Shown here piece after piece: positions 10,857-23,344 of a DNA stretch of 64,000 nt. Below the pieces are notes generated by a model, which was not told the origin of the DNA, ran no database searches, and saw only the letters and a list, made by a program, of their open reading frames with translations. The stretch's first letter is position 1. The number at the start of each line of letters is the position of its first letter. A program made the translations under genes and the position numbers. The stretch is from Letharia columbiana (lineage: Eukaryota > Ascomycota > Lecanoromycetes > Lecanorales > Parmeliaceae). The DNA lies in assembly GCF_014066305.1 (NCBI RefSeq), contig NW_023501039.1, positions 1,240,001 through 1,304,000 on the forward strand. Reading direction: 5' to 3'.

Positions 10857-12720
10857 GGATGTAGTAGTAGACGGGCGATGTAAGCTTGCAGCCGTACGTA
10901 TATCTGTACCTGAAATATTCACTGACAGACCCTGTCATTAGCTCACAGGATTTGGGCATCCCAGCATCTATCACGACCATGTTTTGCGTCTGTAAGGGTA
11001 CCACTTCGTAACTTCAATCCACCGTGATATCAGATTGCTATGCGCATATACATGCTCGCCCTTTGCCACATCAACATCCATGCAGTTACAGACATCCTCG
11101 CAAATGTCGTCTGCAGTGGCCATCGCGACTGGGTCGTCGTCTATGTTATCCTCAAGCGCATCGAGTTTCAAACCACATACGATCCTCACTGGTTTGCGTT
11201 CTGGGGGTTACTCCCTTGCCAGCTGTTCAAACTCAATACGTCCGGACCCGGATTCTCCCGATTATGTGACCAAATGCTTGTATTCCGATTGCCAAGAAGC
11301 CAAAGACGTACTTTGACCGCCAGATCTCTTCATTTAAACATTGGGACCGTAAGGATCACGACTGGTGACAAGGACTGAAGATTTACTCTATGATGGCGAT
11401 CGTAGTCGCTGACTTCACGCTTACAGCATGCTTCCACAGGTTATATTATTGTGGTAGCAGGTATGATAGTACTCTTCTCTCCACGAACCCACAGCCCCTA
11501 TTCGCCGACCCTAATCTCAACGCTGACGCAACTAAGATGCCTACGAAATTCAAGTCGTCTTGGGTATTGAAGACAATTTATGGACACGAGGCGATACAAG
11601 AATATTTACATCCTGATAACATTTGATTAATTCCACACTGCAAAGCTATGTCATTCCTCTAGAGCGTCAGTATAGAGAAACCTTGGCACAAGCACATCGA
11701 AGAGGAATTGAGAATCTGGAGAAAGGCTGTTGGAGTGTACTTGGGAAGAGGAGAGGCGTCTTTGGTCGTACGTAGTGTCTTCTATGTATTTTATTTTGCA
11801 GTGTCATATTTTGCAGTGTAGATGCAAAAAAGGTTTTAACAAACGGAAGTGAGGCATTTGAACCGACTAGGCGTCGGATCTCCGGGTATTGGGGTAGCTG
11901 GATATCATCGCGGGTAAGTACCTTACAGCATCGGAAGCAGTTCGAAGCCATGATCCCATCAACAAACCCCGCAAACATGAAATATAATTGTGGGGGTGGA
12001 GCTGTGGGGTAAATGATTCGGCCCTTCTTGCTTTTTTTGCTGCGGGCTTTGCTTTTGTCGAAACTTTGTTCGTCGGGACTCGAAACCCTCCATTTCCGGC
12101 TTACCTTTCGAGTCTCGATCGATAGGTAGATGAGACGGGTGGGAGACAAGGCGCACACACTGTGGGGGGATCGATGAGAAGAGGATTCGAGCAGTGTGGG
12201 AAGAATGTGGTGGAAAAACAGCGACGGATGACGACGTCGAGGGGTTCAAAAAAATTCATCTTCCGGCAAATGACGCCTTACCCAGTTGAGGACTAGCGTA
12301 GCTGCGTTGCCAGCCATTGCCAAGAATTTCAGACCTTTGTGCATATACGCTTATAGCTTATCCCCGGACCCGGCGCAGCGGTTCATTTCGTTGTTTTTCT
12401 CACAGCATAAAAAGGAACGCTGTTTTCCAGCACCTACGTGAATTGCCAATAAATAACCCCCCCCTCCTGCTCTTCATGAATTGCATGGTGGATGCATCGA
12501 CTTTACTACCTTCCACCCCGTCCTCTGCTCACTGGCTACCTCAGTAATAAAGGACCTTAGTGCCTCCGCTTTACAGCCTCTTGAGAGGAAATACTTATTG
12601 CTGCTGAAAGCATCGGATCCACCAGCGTGAGATCAACTCATCGAGGACTGCTCAAACCCCTTGTCAGTGACAGCAGCATTTCCCACACACACAGAGAGCA
12701 CGCGGCCTACGAACGCCAAA
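10857..12720. other. Intergenic 1.9 kb, unresolved frames
   Basis: Open frames near 11035-11316 (plus, Ser-rich) and 11667-12260 (minus) lack recognisable domains. The minus one has a GTAAGC donor-like site near 12105 but no convincing continuation. The final 150 bases are presumably the leader of the F-box gene. Confidence 0.35.
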
Positions 12721-14354
12721 ATGCCAGCAAGCATCAATGACCTGCCTTACGAGCTCCTCTCACAAATCCTTGAAAATGTCATTTGTTTCAATGTGGAGCA
12801 GAATTCTCGCAGGACGTATGGTTTCGACATGGAATTGCATGCCCCACCGGATCCAGATGTACGAATGCAGCGGCTACTCAAAGGCCTTATGACCCCGGAT
12901 TCTGTCCGATGGACTGCCTCCAACACCATCCGGCGGGTCAATTCGCGATGGCATGATTTAGCGTTAAAGTACTCTTTCAGAGATCTGGTAAGCACCATTT
13001 CTGAGTCAGTTCTTCCCTTCGTATATCCTTGTTCCAGTCTTAGCACATATATGAGGAGCAAAATCGTGTCTCTTCTCCTTAGACATGCCTTCAGACTCAA
13101 CAGTCCGTCCAAACGGAGATCTGCTGACTCCGAGATGGTGTAGTACGTCTTGTCTTGGCGTGGAAGCGAGAAGTAAGCCCTCTTGAGTTTCATTGTTTCT
13201 GTGACCATACTTATCTCTGTCCCAGGCACATGCTCTCAGGCGTTGTACGGACTACATCATTGGAGCATCTGAGTCTCTCTACTTTCTCGGATTCTAGCAC
13301 TTTTTTGAGTAAGACAGCTAGTCTCCTTGAGAATCATCCTACACTCTCATCGTACATTCGAAGAATCTGGTTCGACGGCTACTATGAAGCAAAAGAGAGC
13401 GCCATGATCTTCGGAATTCTTCGTCAGTGCAAGAAGCTAGAAGATCTCTTAATCCCATGGACAACATTGAGGCACGGAACTGTTGCAGGTTGGTCGTCGC
13501 TGTTCGGAACTAACGCCGCTGGTCCATGTGTAACGTCTCTTGAGATCCGAGCAATGAATCTTCCCAAACGTTCCCCGGCAATGAAGAAGGAGAATCATTT
13601 CGGCAATAACGCGTTGGAATCTACCAGCGTTGACTTCAATAATCTTGCCTGTCTGAGGCTCTTTGGGAATTCAAAGTTCATGACCATCACCGACAAAGAC
13701 CTGATGGCTATAGCACGCACAGCGAGCAACCTCCGGGAGCTCCATGTATCGAATGCCGCCTCTCTTGGTCCCAAAGGTATCGGAGCTCTCATACGTTCTT
13801 CCCGGTTGAGCTTGGAAGTCTTGGAGCTCGATGGCTCCTCTCAAATGGAACCCGAAGAACCAGAGCAGCCCAACAGCTACAGCCATCTTCGACTGCCTCG
13901 ACTCATTGCACAATGTCCCCTTCTTCGCAGACTGAGGCTTCAGTCCGTCCACACGTGCAGAGATATTTTCGCTTGTGACGATGTTGCTTGGAGTGGTAAA
14001 GTACAAATCTGCTTAGGAGTCACCAGCTACTTCCAAGTACCACAACCCGACGAGGATACCACAATTTTATATCAAGTTCTTGATCAAGCACGCTGTTTCA
14101 TGGATTCACGAACGCGATCCGACAAGAATCTTGTTGACATTGAGATCTTCACGAGCGGCTTCATATTTGAGCCCGGGTGCGCACTGGTCCACGGTGATTT
14201 CCCAACGACTCATGCAGTCCGAGGACCATGGCTCGTCAAGAAAAAGGAGTCATACAGAAATTCGCAAATGAATGGCTACGTGAGCGCATTCCCTTTTTGC
14301 ATAACTGAGGACGAATTTAGGGATGGGTTGATCAAAGGCTATGTTTGGATATAA
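12721..14354 (+). CDS. F-box protein with leucine-rich C-terminal region
   Basis: Probable substrate-recognition subunit of an SCF ubiquitin ligase. Proposed exons are 12721-12987, 13144-13172 (29 nt) and 13226-14354, giving 474 residues. The N-terminus reads INDLPYELLSQILENVI, a typical F-box start, continuing to a conserved W near WHDLALKYSFRDL. The remainder has irregular leucine-rich segments (SSYIRRIWFDGYYEAKES, LRELHVSNAASLGPKGIG, SLEVLELDGSS) as in fungal F-box/LRR proteins. The 29-nt middle exon was inferred because it joins the frames as YVLSWRGSEK with GTAAGC donors on both introns. Start ATG follows CCAAA. The target is unknown. Confidence 0.72.
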
Positions 14355-14728
14355 CATACATATGGCGGCCCCAAGTATCATATGCGCCGGAGGGATCCAT
14401 GTAACCAGCGGTAGACTTTCAACAATTCAGGCCGTTTGGCAAGCATCGCTTAAAGACCCGAGATCGAGACCACTAGATTGTGGATCACGGGCCCTCGAAG
14501 CTTGGGGAAGGGCGTTCGACAACTTCCAAGTGTCTTTTCTGATACGAGCACTGCCTATATATTAGATTATTGACGCAGGTATAGATTCTGAAGAGAGGAC
14601 GAACAGTCTCTCAACGTGACAACAATCTGGCTCTCCTCATTTGCAGAACCCAAAGCTGTCTTGCCTGTGCTCCTTGTTTCCAAACGAAAAGCACTTCGAA
14701 AGGAAATTTGGTCCATGGTTATCTACGA
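14355..14728. other. Intergenic 374 bp between convergent genes
   Basis: The F-box gene and the cystinosin gene converge here. The stretch presumably holds both 3' UTRs; no other signal is seen. Confidence 0.5.
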
Positions 14729-15855
14729 TCACGCAGCAGCCTCGTTCGCGATTAGGCCTCGTCTTTCCCAGTCCATCCCATCTTCCTCGACCTCATTTCC
14801 TTTGTAAAGTATATAATGCTGCACCATGAACACAATGTCGAAAATGATGGAAACGTTGCCTAATCCCAGCTTGACTGGATTGCCTGTTAGTCCAGACCAA
14901 TCGCTTTGCAGACTTGAGTCGATCACGAGTTGTGCAATTGACAGAACACCGCCAATGACATCCAGCAGGATTTGATTGATGCTCCAGCCGACGGTAGATT
15001 TCCGTTGATAATTTGCCCGGGCCTGGGGAATGTACTTCAATACCGTGACGACCAGCTTGACATAACCAAATGCATAGACCTGGAGAGCATTCAGTCAGTC
15101 AACGCATTCTCCGGTCCACGCAATATATATAGCAACCCATGGAAAATAACCACAACGACCCGATTCACTCACAACATCAATCCAAGCCCATGATTTCGGA
15201 TCCCTGCCACTGTCGAGTCCCTTTCCCATTACCATCCCAATCACCCATCCAATACCAACAATACAACCCACGACGATCCCCCACACGCCCATCCCAGGCC
15301 TCACCTTCCTCCTTTCGAACCCCCACAAAGAATGCCAAAATTGACTCAACGTCAGTATACACAATGCTAGTGCATGCACTGCAAACGCTACATCGTTGGC
15401 CCTGACTGTGTTCTCTTCTCCGTTGTTGCGGGTGCGGTACTGGGATTGGATTAGGGGCGAGTAGTAGAAACAGACGGTGGAAGTGGTGTAACAGAAGAAG
15501 CCCAGGACATTGAGGGTGGGAAAGGCGGGAGTAGTGCCATAGGTAGAGTGCCGGCGGATGTTGAGGAGGGGTTGAGGGTAGAAAGACGCGGACCAGGACA
15601 GGGTGCTGGAAACTTGTCAAGTAGGGCTCTCCGGAGGTAGATAGAGGGTGGAGAGTGGATTGGACTGAGGGCTGAGAGGGAGCGTTACTATATCCAGCCG
15701 AGTAGACTTTAGACGGGTGGTCAGTAAGGATTGCAAACAGTCTGATAGAGGGGGGCAATGTACCGAGAAATTGCTCTGAGGAATTGGACTGATGACGGGG
15801 AGGACGACGAGAGAGCTTCCAATTTGCCCGGTTCGGGCCAATACGATGTGGGCAT
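14729..15855 (-). CDS. ers1: Cystinosin-like lysosomal/vacuolar cystine transporter
   Basis: PQ-loop family H+-driven cystine exporter of the vacuole; the yeast orthologue is Ers1. Proposed exons on the minus strand are 15855-15764, 15706-15689 (18 nt), 15605-15173 and 15079-14729, giving 297 residues. The first PQ loop is at 47-48 ([17 protein letters not shown]) and the second at 199-200 ([19 protein letters not shown]). The second is followed by [13 protein letters not shown] and [18 protein letters not shown], highly typical of cystinosins. Several hydrophobic segments fit seven membrane spans. The 18-nt exon encodes LLGWIY; without it the conserved LGWIY-W-S-YPQP block cannot be built. 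Family assignment is firm; the N-terminal exon is less certain. Confidence 0.85.
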
Positions 15856-16134
15856 AGCAATGTAGAAGGCCTACCTCTCGCAGAGGTATCCAGGTGGTTT
15901 CTTTATAAAAGAGTGAATGGAGCAGCGTGTCGTGTGTCTATTTACGCATCCGTAACGCCTCCGATAGGGTAAGGCTAGCCCAGCAAGGCCCGGCCAGGCA
16001 CCGAGTTTAGGTCCCGCCCAACGGGAAGCAGGCCCCCACAGCCCCCAGAGTTGCGTCCTTCCTCACTTTCACTCTCTACTTCGTACCTGTATACTTGCCT
16101 ACCACACTCGATCGATCCTATACAATTGCAAAAC

Positions 16135-17667
16135 ATGAAGAAACTCGGCATCGGCAAGAAGAAAGACGGTGACGACGACGGCAACCGTCGAGCTCTATTC
16201 GGCGGACGATCCAAGGATAAATCCCCTGCCCCATCAACCAACAACCCGTACGCCAACCTACCTACTCAGGCAGATGCATACAACCAGGCCAAGGCGAGAG
16301 CAGGGGTTCCAGGCTATGCACAAGCACAACGTGGACCAAGTCCTGCTCCTCCGCCAGCACAGCAGGGCGGATATGGGGGCATGAATGGAGGTTATTCGGA
16401 CGAGAAAAAATCGGGCGGTTACGGTGACGAGAAGAAAGGCGCAGATCGGTATGGTGCATCTAGTGGGTATGGTACTGATAGATATGGAGCTGAAGGCTCA
16501 CAAACGGGTGGTGCTGGTTCGAGATATGGACCTGGCGGCTACGGCGGGCTTGGAGCTGCTCCTGTGCCAGATGAAAACAAAGATGCCTTGTTCGGCAGAG
16601 CAAAAGAGCGTGTGCAGAAGCAAGAACAACAGCAGATGGGATATGGTCAGCCTCCGCCATATGAGGAAGGTGGACAGGAGGGGGGATATGGCGGGAGCTC
16701 GGGGCCTAGCTACGAGGCCTATGGAGACAGGCACTTGACAGCAGAAGAAGAGGAGGAAGAGGATGTGCAAGCTACGAAGCAACAAATCCGGTTTATCAAA
16801 CAAGAGGACGTTTCGTCGACTCGCAATGCCCTTCGTATGGCAGCACAAGCGTAAGTGTTGTTGTTATGCGATGCCCGTAAGACGACTGACGAGTGATTAG
16901 CGAAGAGACAGGCATGAACACACTCGCCCGTATTGGAGCCCAAGGCGAGCGGATACACAACACCGAAAAGAACCTAGACATCACGGCGAATCATAATCGC
17001 GTCGCCGAAGACCGAGCCAAGGAGCTGAAGAAGTTGAATAGAAGTATGTTCGCAGTGCACGTTTCAAACCCTTTCACCGCAGAGTCACGTACCCGACGAG
17101 CAGATGAAGACGTCCTGGAGAAACACCAGCTTGAGCGGGCACAAAGGGAAGCTACCCGAAGAGCGGGATACGATACGGATCAGCGCCTGCAGAAGACTTT
17201 CAAGGACATAACAAAGGAGGGCCCGAATGCTGCCGCGAAGAAGCAGGCGACTTTAGCGGAGAGGGCGAAGTATCAATTTGAGGCTGATTCGGAAGATGAC
17301 GAGATGGAGAATGTGGAGTTGCCCTTCTTCCACATTTAAGAATTTTCGCTAACGACCGTGGCAGGAAATCGACTCAAACTTGGATGCATTAGGAGGTGCA
17401 GCGGGTCGGTTAAATGGTCTTGCAAGGGCGACTGGGAAGGAGGTTGATGAACAGGTAGAGTTTACCGACGTCCTTGGCTCGATCATATTCGTTGACTTGA
17501 CCTGCAGAATCGCCATCTAGAGAGAATCAATGCGAAGAGCACGAAAGTGGATGACGAGGTAAGAGGACGACCTGCTCGAGTCCTCCTGTTCACTATTGTT
17601 CTTTCCCTGAACGACTAACAATCTACAGATTGCCCTCAATAGAGCTCGTCTGGACCGCTTCCATTGA
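16135..17667 (+). CDS. sec9: Sec9/SNAP-25-type plasma membrane t-SNARE
   Basis: Qbc-SNARE that pairs with Sso and Snc for exocytosis at the plasma membrane. Proposed exons are 16135-16850, 16901-17312, 17365-17454, 17508-17558 and 17629-17667 (435 aa). Residues 1-215 are low-complexity with Gly/Tyr-rich repeats (GGYGD, RYGASSGYG), usual for fungal Sec9. The first SNARE helix has its zero-layer Gln at about 253 (ARIGAQGERIHN). The second lies in the small exons 3-5, with zero-layer Gln at 406 (KEVDEQ) and end NRARLDRFH. The donor of intron 2 is GTGGAG, weaker than the others, but it is needed to join DDEMEN to EIDSNLD. Reading through adds only a few residues before a stop and would lose the second SNARE helix. 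Confidence 0.9.
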
Positions 17668-20491
17668 AGACTTCACCGACCTGCATTGCTGAAGTTGGTT
17701 AGCATTGTACATTGCCGCCTATTCCTTAAGAAAAGCCAGCTAGCAAGCTTTCGAGGAATACCCAGAAATCAAGGCTATTGTCTAAAAAGAATTGAAGGAC
17801 TTCTGTACAGTCGCAGAAATAGCCATGGGTACTCATTTCCAGGTACGGTTCTCATTGACCCACGTATCGTTTTGACCATTCCAATGCGCCATAGGCCTTC
17901 TCTCGGCAAGAGCCGTAATGCTATTGTTATACAATTCTTATAGTAGTAATTATACGAAGCCACTCGTGCAAGAAGTTCGAGACAATGTGGCTGTGTCGAC
18001 GTGTGGTTGATATAAACAAGGCAGATCAACAGTCTCTCTCCCGAATCGACCCCCTGGGCCTGGATATAAAAAGAACTGAACCCCAAGATCAAGCGATCTA
18101 CTGCTGCTCTACCGGCCCATCTACCCCCTGTGTTTCTATCAAAAGAACTGAACGAGATCTGCCTGCATTCCGCCCGTCTGCCGGACTATCTCCCTTAATA
18201 CTCTATCGAATGGGACCTATTTCTTTCCCCCCCAAACGGCCCTGTGGCTAATGGCTGAGGTTGCAGGGCAGTGGCGAAGAAGAAAAGATCTGCCCTCGCT
18301 GTCTGCCGGTCGCCGGATGCCCGATGATCGATGAGCTTATGCAAGGTAAGCTTGTAGGTACGGGAGTGGCGCCCGTCATGGCTCAAGGATCTTAGGAGGG
18401 TATATTTGGGGCTGTGCAGCTCCATTGGTGTGGCGCGAAAGCAATCCATTCGTTGCCTTGTAAAACATGTGAAAATTGAACGGCGTTAGCATCGAGCGTT
18501 GCAGTGGCGAATTATGTGCCTCGGATACCGGTGACACGGGGAGTACTGGTCTTTTGGGACCCCACGTAACGAAGTACAGTGTCTCAAATTAATTACTATC
18601 ATGCAGTCAGATGGCCATCGGAAGCGCATCCTTCTACTCCATCTACCCTATCACAGCAAGACAAACAATCAAGCATGACGACACTCATTTTACGCCGACG
18701 GCGCAACGACTGGATGCTGTTGCAGATATGGCAGGGTATGGCGTAAGTCATCCTGCTTACTACGTCACAGTGTCAAGGATACGCTCGGTAAGATTGACGA
18801 ATCGGTGTCTTTACCGTGCGCCACCAAATGCAGGTCCTTCTGGGAGAGATCCGCCGGGAGATAAGCAGCGTCATGGTCCATGATGGCTGTCGGATGTTAG
18901 AGGTGCAGGGATACCGACGTTTGAAAAGAGGTACCTGAGTGAAGTACCGTCCACACTCGACGGCGCAGTGCCACAGTCTACGCCTCTGCCGTGACGAGGC
19001 TGCGGGGTGAAAAAGCTTCCTTGATGGCGACTAGGATTATTGCCCATTTACTGGCTACCTCGGAGAAAGCACGACTAGACGTACCTATATTCAGAAAGCG
19101 AGGTCGAGATGTGAATCTATGCTGCGGAAATATTGCAGACGCATTTCCCAATCAAGGCAAGGCAGTGATACTGTTATTGGAATAGATTGGTCCGTTCAGG
19201 CTCAAGGACGAGAATAGCTGCATGATAGTCGCACGAAGAGATCGAGAACGAATTTTCGGAATCCAGCATTACCCTTCTGGGCCATCATCGATTGCGCCGG
19301 CGGGGTGGTGAATCTTCACCGAGTGACATATGCCGGTACATCGGACAATGGCATGCAGGAACTCTCTCGGAAGCAGACCGAGCAAGAAGCAAGTTCCATG
19401 TGAAGAGGCACCGAACCATGGTAACTACAGAGCACCGTACTGTTTGTTATGCAAGCTCGTGTTAAGATCGCGTGTTCAACAATAAAGGTGGGATGGGATA
19501 GGATTCGAAAGGCTATTATCATCATCATCATCATCATCATCATCATGGCTTCGCTGTGTTTCGAAGTGGAACATGTCTGGGTAGGATTCGAAGCGAAGGG
19601 TCTCCGATGGTCACAGCCTTGCGACCAACTCGCATCATGACTATTCTATTCGCTGTCATTGATGCTATCCACAGCGAAGTCTTCCCCACCCTCCATCAGC
19701 CAGCCTTGGATCCCCTCATTTGCCCGTATCTATATCACCCCTGCTTGCATCGAGCGTCAAGTCTAACTGGAAATGAGCGTAGTGGACGGAAGATAAGGGT
19801 CTGGTGCAGCGTGATGGCGTTTTGTGGCTTACGGGATGGCTTGGGGGAAATTTGGGGCCTTACTGTTTCGAGTCTAATCAAATGAGCCAGGCAAGATTCA
19901 TTGCACCCCCCTCGAAATAACGGTAAAGTTGAAGTAGTTAATTAAAATGGATTGACGTCGTTGGAGCAATATTTTGCTTAGGAGAAGACAGGGGGAAAAA
20001 GGGCACCACCCCCAATAATCCCAAATCCCATACCTCAGCTTTTTTTCCAACTAGCGCCAGGGTTTATTTGGGCGCAAGCCATTGACAGACCCCCCTGGTC
20101 ATTTTTTCATCTTCCCGGCAGTAGTAGTCAAATGGTAAAATACCTTGCACGCTCCATTTCTTCAACATTCACTACCAATTGCTGATCATTCTTAAATATA
20201 ACCCTCCCCCCCTTCCCCGCTGATCACTTCACTCTTTCATCAATTTTCTTACTATTCCTCCTACCCATTAGAGTACAGTGAATGCAGCACACATCCACAA
20301 TATTCTCTTAAAGTAACAAACCATTGCACCCTTTGCCTCACTCTTAATAAGTCGACCTCGTCACCCTTCGAACCTTCTTCCACTTCACCCCCAATCACCA
20401 AGGTCAACAACACCTGTCAAGAAGTCGAAACGTTCCCCACGCCGCTGATCACCCGTTGTACATCAACCTATTTACCGTCAACCTTTCCACC
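17668..20491. other. Large 2.8-kb regulatory/intergenic gap
   Basis: No gene supported. Short frames near 18611-18883 and 19556-19885 have no motif. The word AAAAGAACTGAAC occurs twice, near 18066 and 18140. An ATC microsatellite is listed separately. The last 400 bases before the zinc-finger gene are C/T- and A/C-rich, as in long leaders of fungal developmental regulators. Confidence 0.4.
19516..19546. repeat. ATC trinucleotide microsatellite
   Basis: About ten consecutive ATC/CAT units, not inside a supported gene. Confidence 0.9.
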
Positions 20492-21635
20492 ATGACTATG
20501 ACTCTGGATCAACGCAATCATCATCTAGCCGGCATGAACTTCGACCACATGTCGTATGCCAACTCTCCACAATTCTCAAATCCATGGGGCTCGAGCCAAT
20601 CGGCGTCTCACGCACCTCAGCTCTTTTCCAGCTCCATGGGTACCAGCAACATTGCCTTCGACGCGCTCAAGCAACAACAGAATGCTCGCTCCACCACTTC
20701 CTCAATGTCATACTCGTCAGCACCCGCAAGCGCGCCATCGATGCCAGCGAGCAATGGCTACCCATCGTATGCGACATCCAATCTACTAGATATGTCGCAA
20801 GACCTGCTCAAGCCTGAATTTCCTCGATCCACATATGATCATGGATACTCAGCTGCGCCTTCTTCAGTCAATTCATATGCCCCTACATCAGCGCCGTATG
20901 TGAGCTCCTACAGTTCTCTTGCGCAACCACAGCAACCAGATGAGATTAGGCGGTTGTCTCATTCGTGAGTACTTACTATCGGCTGCAGTCCTTTGGAACC
21001 GTTGACTAATTTTCTACCCCAGAAGCTCAGTGTCCTCGTCATCACAGTCGCAGCCATCATACACCGATGCTCTCGATGCCTCCCGGGGCATGGTCGCCTT
21101 GAGCCAAGATTTGACCACTCCAAGAAACATCTACGGTTCAAGGAGCGACAGAGCATCATCCAATGATGGATATGGGTTCCCTTCAACCCATTCTTCGCAC
21201 TCCTCTGTCTCAGATGGTAGCTACAACCCATCATACTACAGCGGCTCAGTCGCCTCTTCGGTCTCCGACTACGGATCCAACTCAGACATGGAGTCTGTCA
21301 ATTCGCGAACACTACCCAGACCATCTGGCCTGGCCGGCACCAATGCACTGCCCGCGCCCCAATCCATGATGAGCCAATTCAACTCCAAGGTCTCTTCATC
21401 CACACAAAAGAAACACAAGTGCAAGATCTGCGACAAGCGCTTCACTCGCCCCAGCTCTCTCCAGACCCATATGTACAGCCACACTGGCGAGAAACCCTAT
21501 GCCTGCGAAGCTGACGGCTGCGGTCGTCACTTCTCAGTTGTCTCCAACCTGAGGAGACACCGCAAGGTCCACAAGAGCGATCGCGCATCAGACCACGGGT
21601 CGCCAGAAGGTTCATGGACATCTTCTGAGAAGTGA
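20492..21635 (+). CDS. flbC: Two-finger C2H2 transcription factor, FlbC-like
   Basis: Nuclear DNA-binding regulator. Proposed exons are 20492-20964 and 21023-21635 (361 aa), close to the size I recall for Aspergillus FlbC, an activator of conidiation. The N-terminal 280 residues are Ser/Tyr/Pro/Gln-rich and disordered, as in an activation domain. Two tandem C2H2 fingers lie near the C-terminus. Finger 1 uses C291, C294, H307 and H311 (HKCKICDKRFTRPSSLQTHM). Finger 2 uses C319, C324, H337 and H341 (GCGRHFSVVSNLRRH) and has a wider Cys spacing. The linker HTGEKP is canonical. The orthology to FlbC rests on memory of the finger sequence and should be confirmed; the C2H2 class is certain. Confidence 0.85.
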
Positions 21636-23340
21636 ACCGCATCTGGATCATGATTACGATCATTGCCTATGGCTTTCTCACTTCGAGAACACTACGAAAA
21701 CTCATCATAGCATCCCGGCACAGTGCTTCAGCATTCGACCGCCGAGACCATCATCCCGCCCGAGCAAAACCGCAGTCTAATTTAAATTCTATGTTGTATA
21801 TTACCCACAAGAAGGTCACCCACCATACCGTCTTTACAATAATTCGGGTTCTGCAAGCGTGGCGTTCAGGAAAAGTCGGAACCTTAGAGTTGAAAGAAAC
21901 CGGAAAAGGAGACTTAGAGATGAGAGGAACAACACGAAAAGGAGAAGTGTACGTTATGACGGAGAGGGCCAATATACCCACATTCGCTATGGCGATGGCA
22001 TTTTGCATTTTCATGTATTACTTAATAGCATTTCAAACATGATTGTTCAACCACAAAAGCAGTCGCTGCAGCTCGTGATTCCCACATGTCTTCCAGCAAC
22101 GGCACATCCCTTTCAACCACACATGTCCAGCACCATTGCCACATGCTCGCCATCCAATCTCTACCCCTTAACCATCCTTCCCACGCACCCACCAAAACCC
22201 TCCCCACACACCCTCTCCACCCAAAAACCCACCACGCGATCTCGACCCCGCCCCCAACATCTCGAATCCCTGACGCACCACCGTCATCGCCCGTCCCCTG
22301 CCGCCCTAGCGCCATGTTTCAAACCCCATTCCCATGTCGTCAGCGGCGTCCCCCCCCTTTCTCATCCCTGCAGGCATCGCGTTATCCAACTCCCCCCTTT
22401 CCCGGGAAAGCGAACAAGGCTGATGAATGGTCACCTCCACCTTCCCTTCGCGGACAAGCGCGCCAACAACCGTACTTTACTCTAGTATCGGTCGACGGGG
22501 GGACCGGAGTCAGGGTAAAGTATGTAGGTACATGAATGGTGTTTATACATCGTGTGGCTGCTGACAGCGTTTTTGTTTGCGGCTGCGGCTCCCTCGCGAT
22601 GCAGGGAGAGGGTGTGATAAAAAGGGAGGGGGGTGGGCATCGAGGCAATTGACAAATAATCAAATCGAATCAAAACCGTTGCGTCTGACTGGCCCAGGAC
22701 CGAAAGCGAAAACGAAAAAAGGACGCAACGCGGAGGTACCTATGTACGTAACCACCGTGGCAAGATTTTAGACCCGGGGAGGGGGGGCATTTTTTCGATT
22801 TTTCGCTCCCCTCGTCTCTTTCCGGCGACTTGCATGCAGCAAGCCATAGGCGGTCGCGGTCTTTGCCGATAAGATTCGAATCAAAGAGTACGTACCTTAC
22901 CTTACCTTACTTTACCCCCTGCATGTACTTTAACATGTGTACCGGTCGATGGATTGAGGGTCACGGTTGGTAGGTACCTACTTCGGATCCAGGTAGATAC
23001 GAGTATGTATGTATGTAGCGCTTTCTTATCTTTTGTGTTCTGAATGCAACGTTGGGGGGCGGGCGGACGGGGCCAATGAGGGGGCGTGCCCGCGAACGCC
23101 CTTTTATGCCGCACGGAGTTCAACGGGGACGGGTGTGGAAACCTCGATGGGGGAATCGTCGTGTTGGGGTTAGTGCGGTGCGGTAGGGTAGGGTGTGGTG
23201 TGAGTAGAGGAGAGCACGTGCGGCTTTGCGCAGGTTCGGCTCGGCCGATGCTGGTTATCGATATGCTCGTACAGTATATGCGAACGTTGAGCTGACGATG
23301 AAAAGAAAACTCCCCCCGTTCTGAAGTACCTCGTTGGTCT
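21636..23340. other. Intergenic 1.7 kb, degenerate sequence
   Basis: No gene supported. It contains C-rich runs, GTACGT/TACCTA-rich words (CCTTACCTTACCTTAC near 22900) and two weakly similar segments near 22490-22535 and 22915-22985 that share elements such as GTCGACCG/ATCGACCG and TAAAGTAC. It lies between the zinc-finger gene and the NLR relic. Confidence 0.35.
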
Positions 23341-23344
23341 TCCG

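Noticed and set aside
15177..15860. 227-codon minus-strand frame overlapping cystinosin
   Set aside because: The conserved cystinosin residues lie in a different frame with proper splice sites; this frame has no motif.
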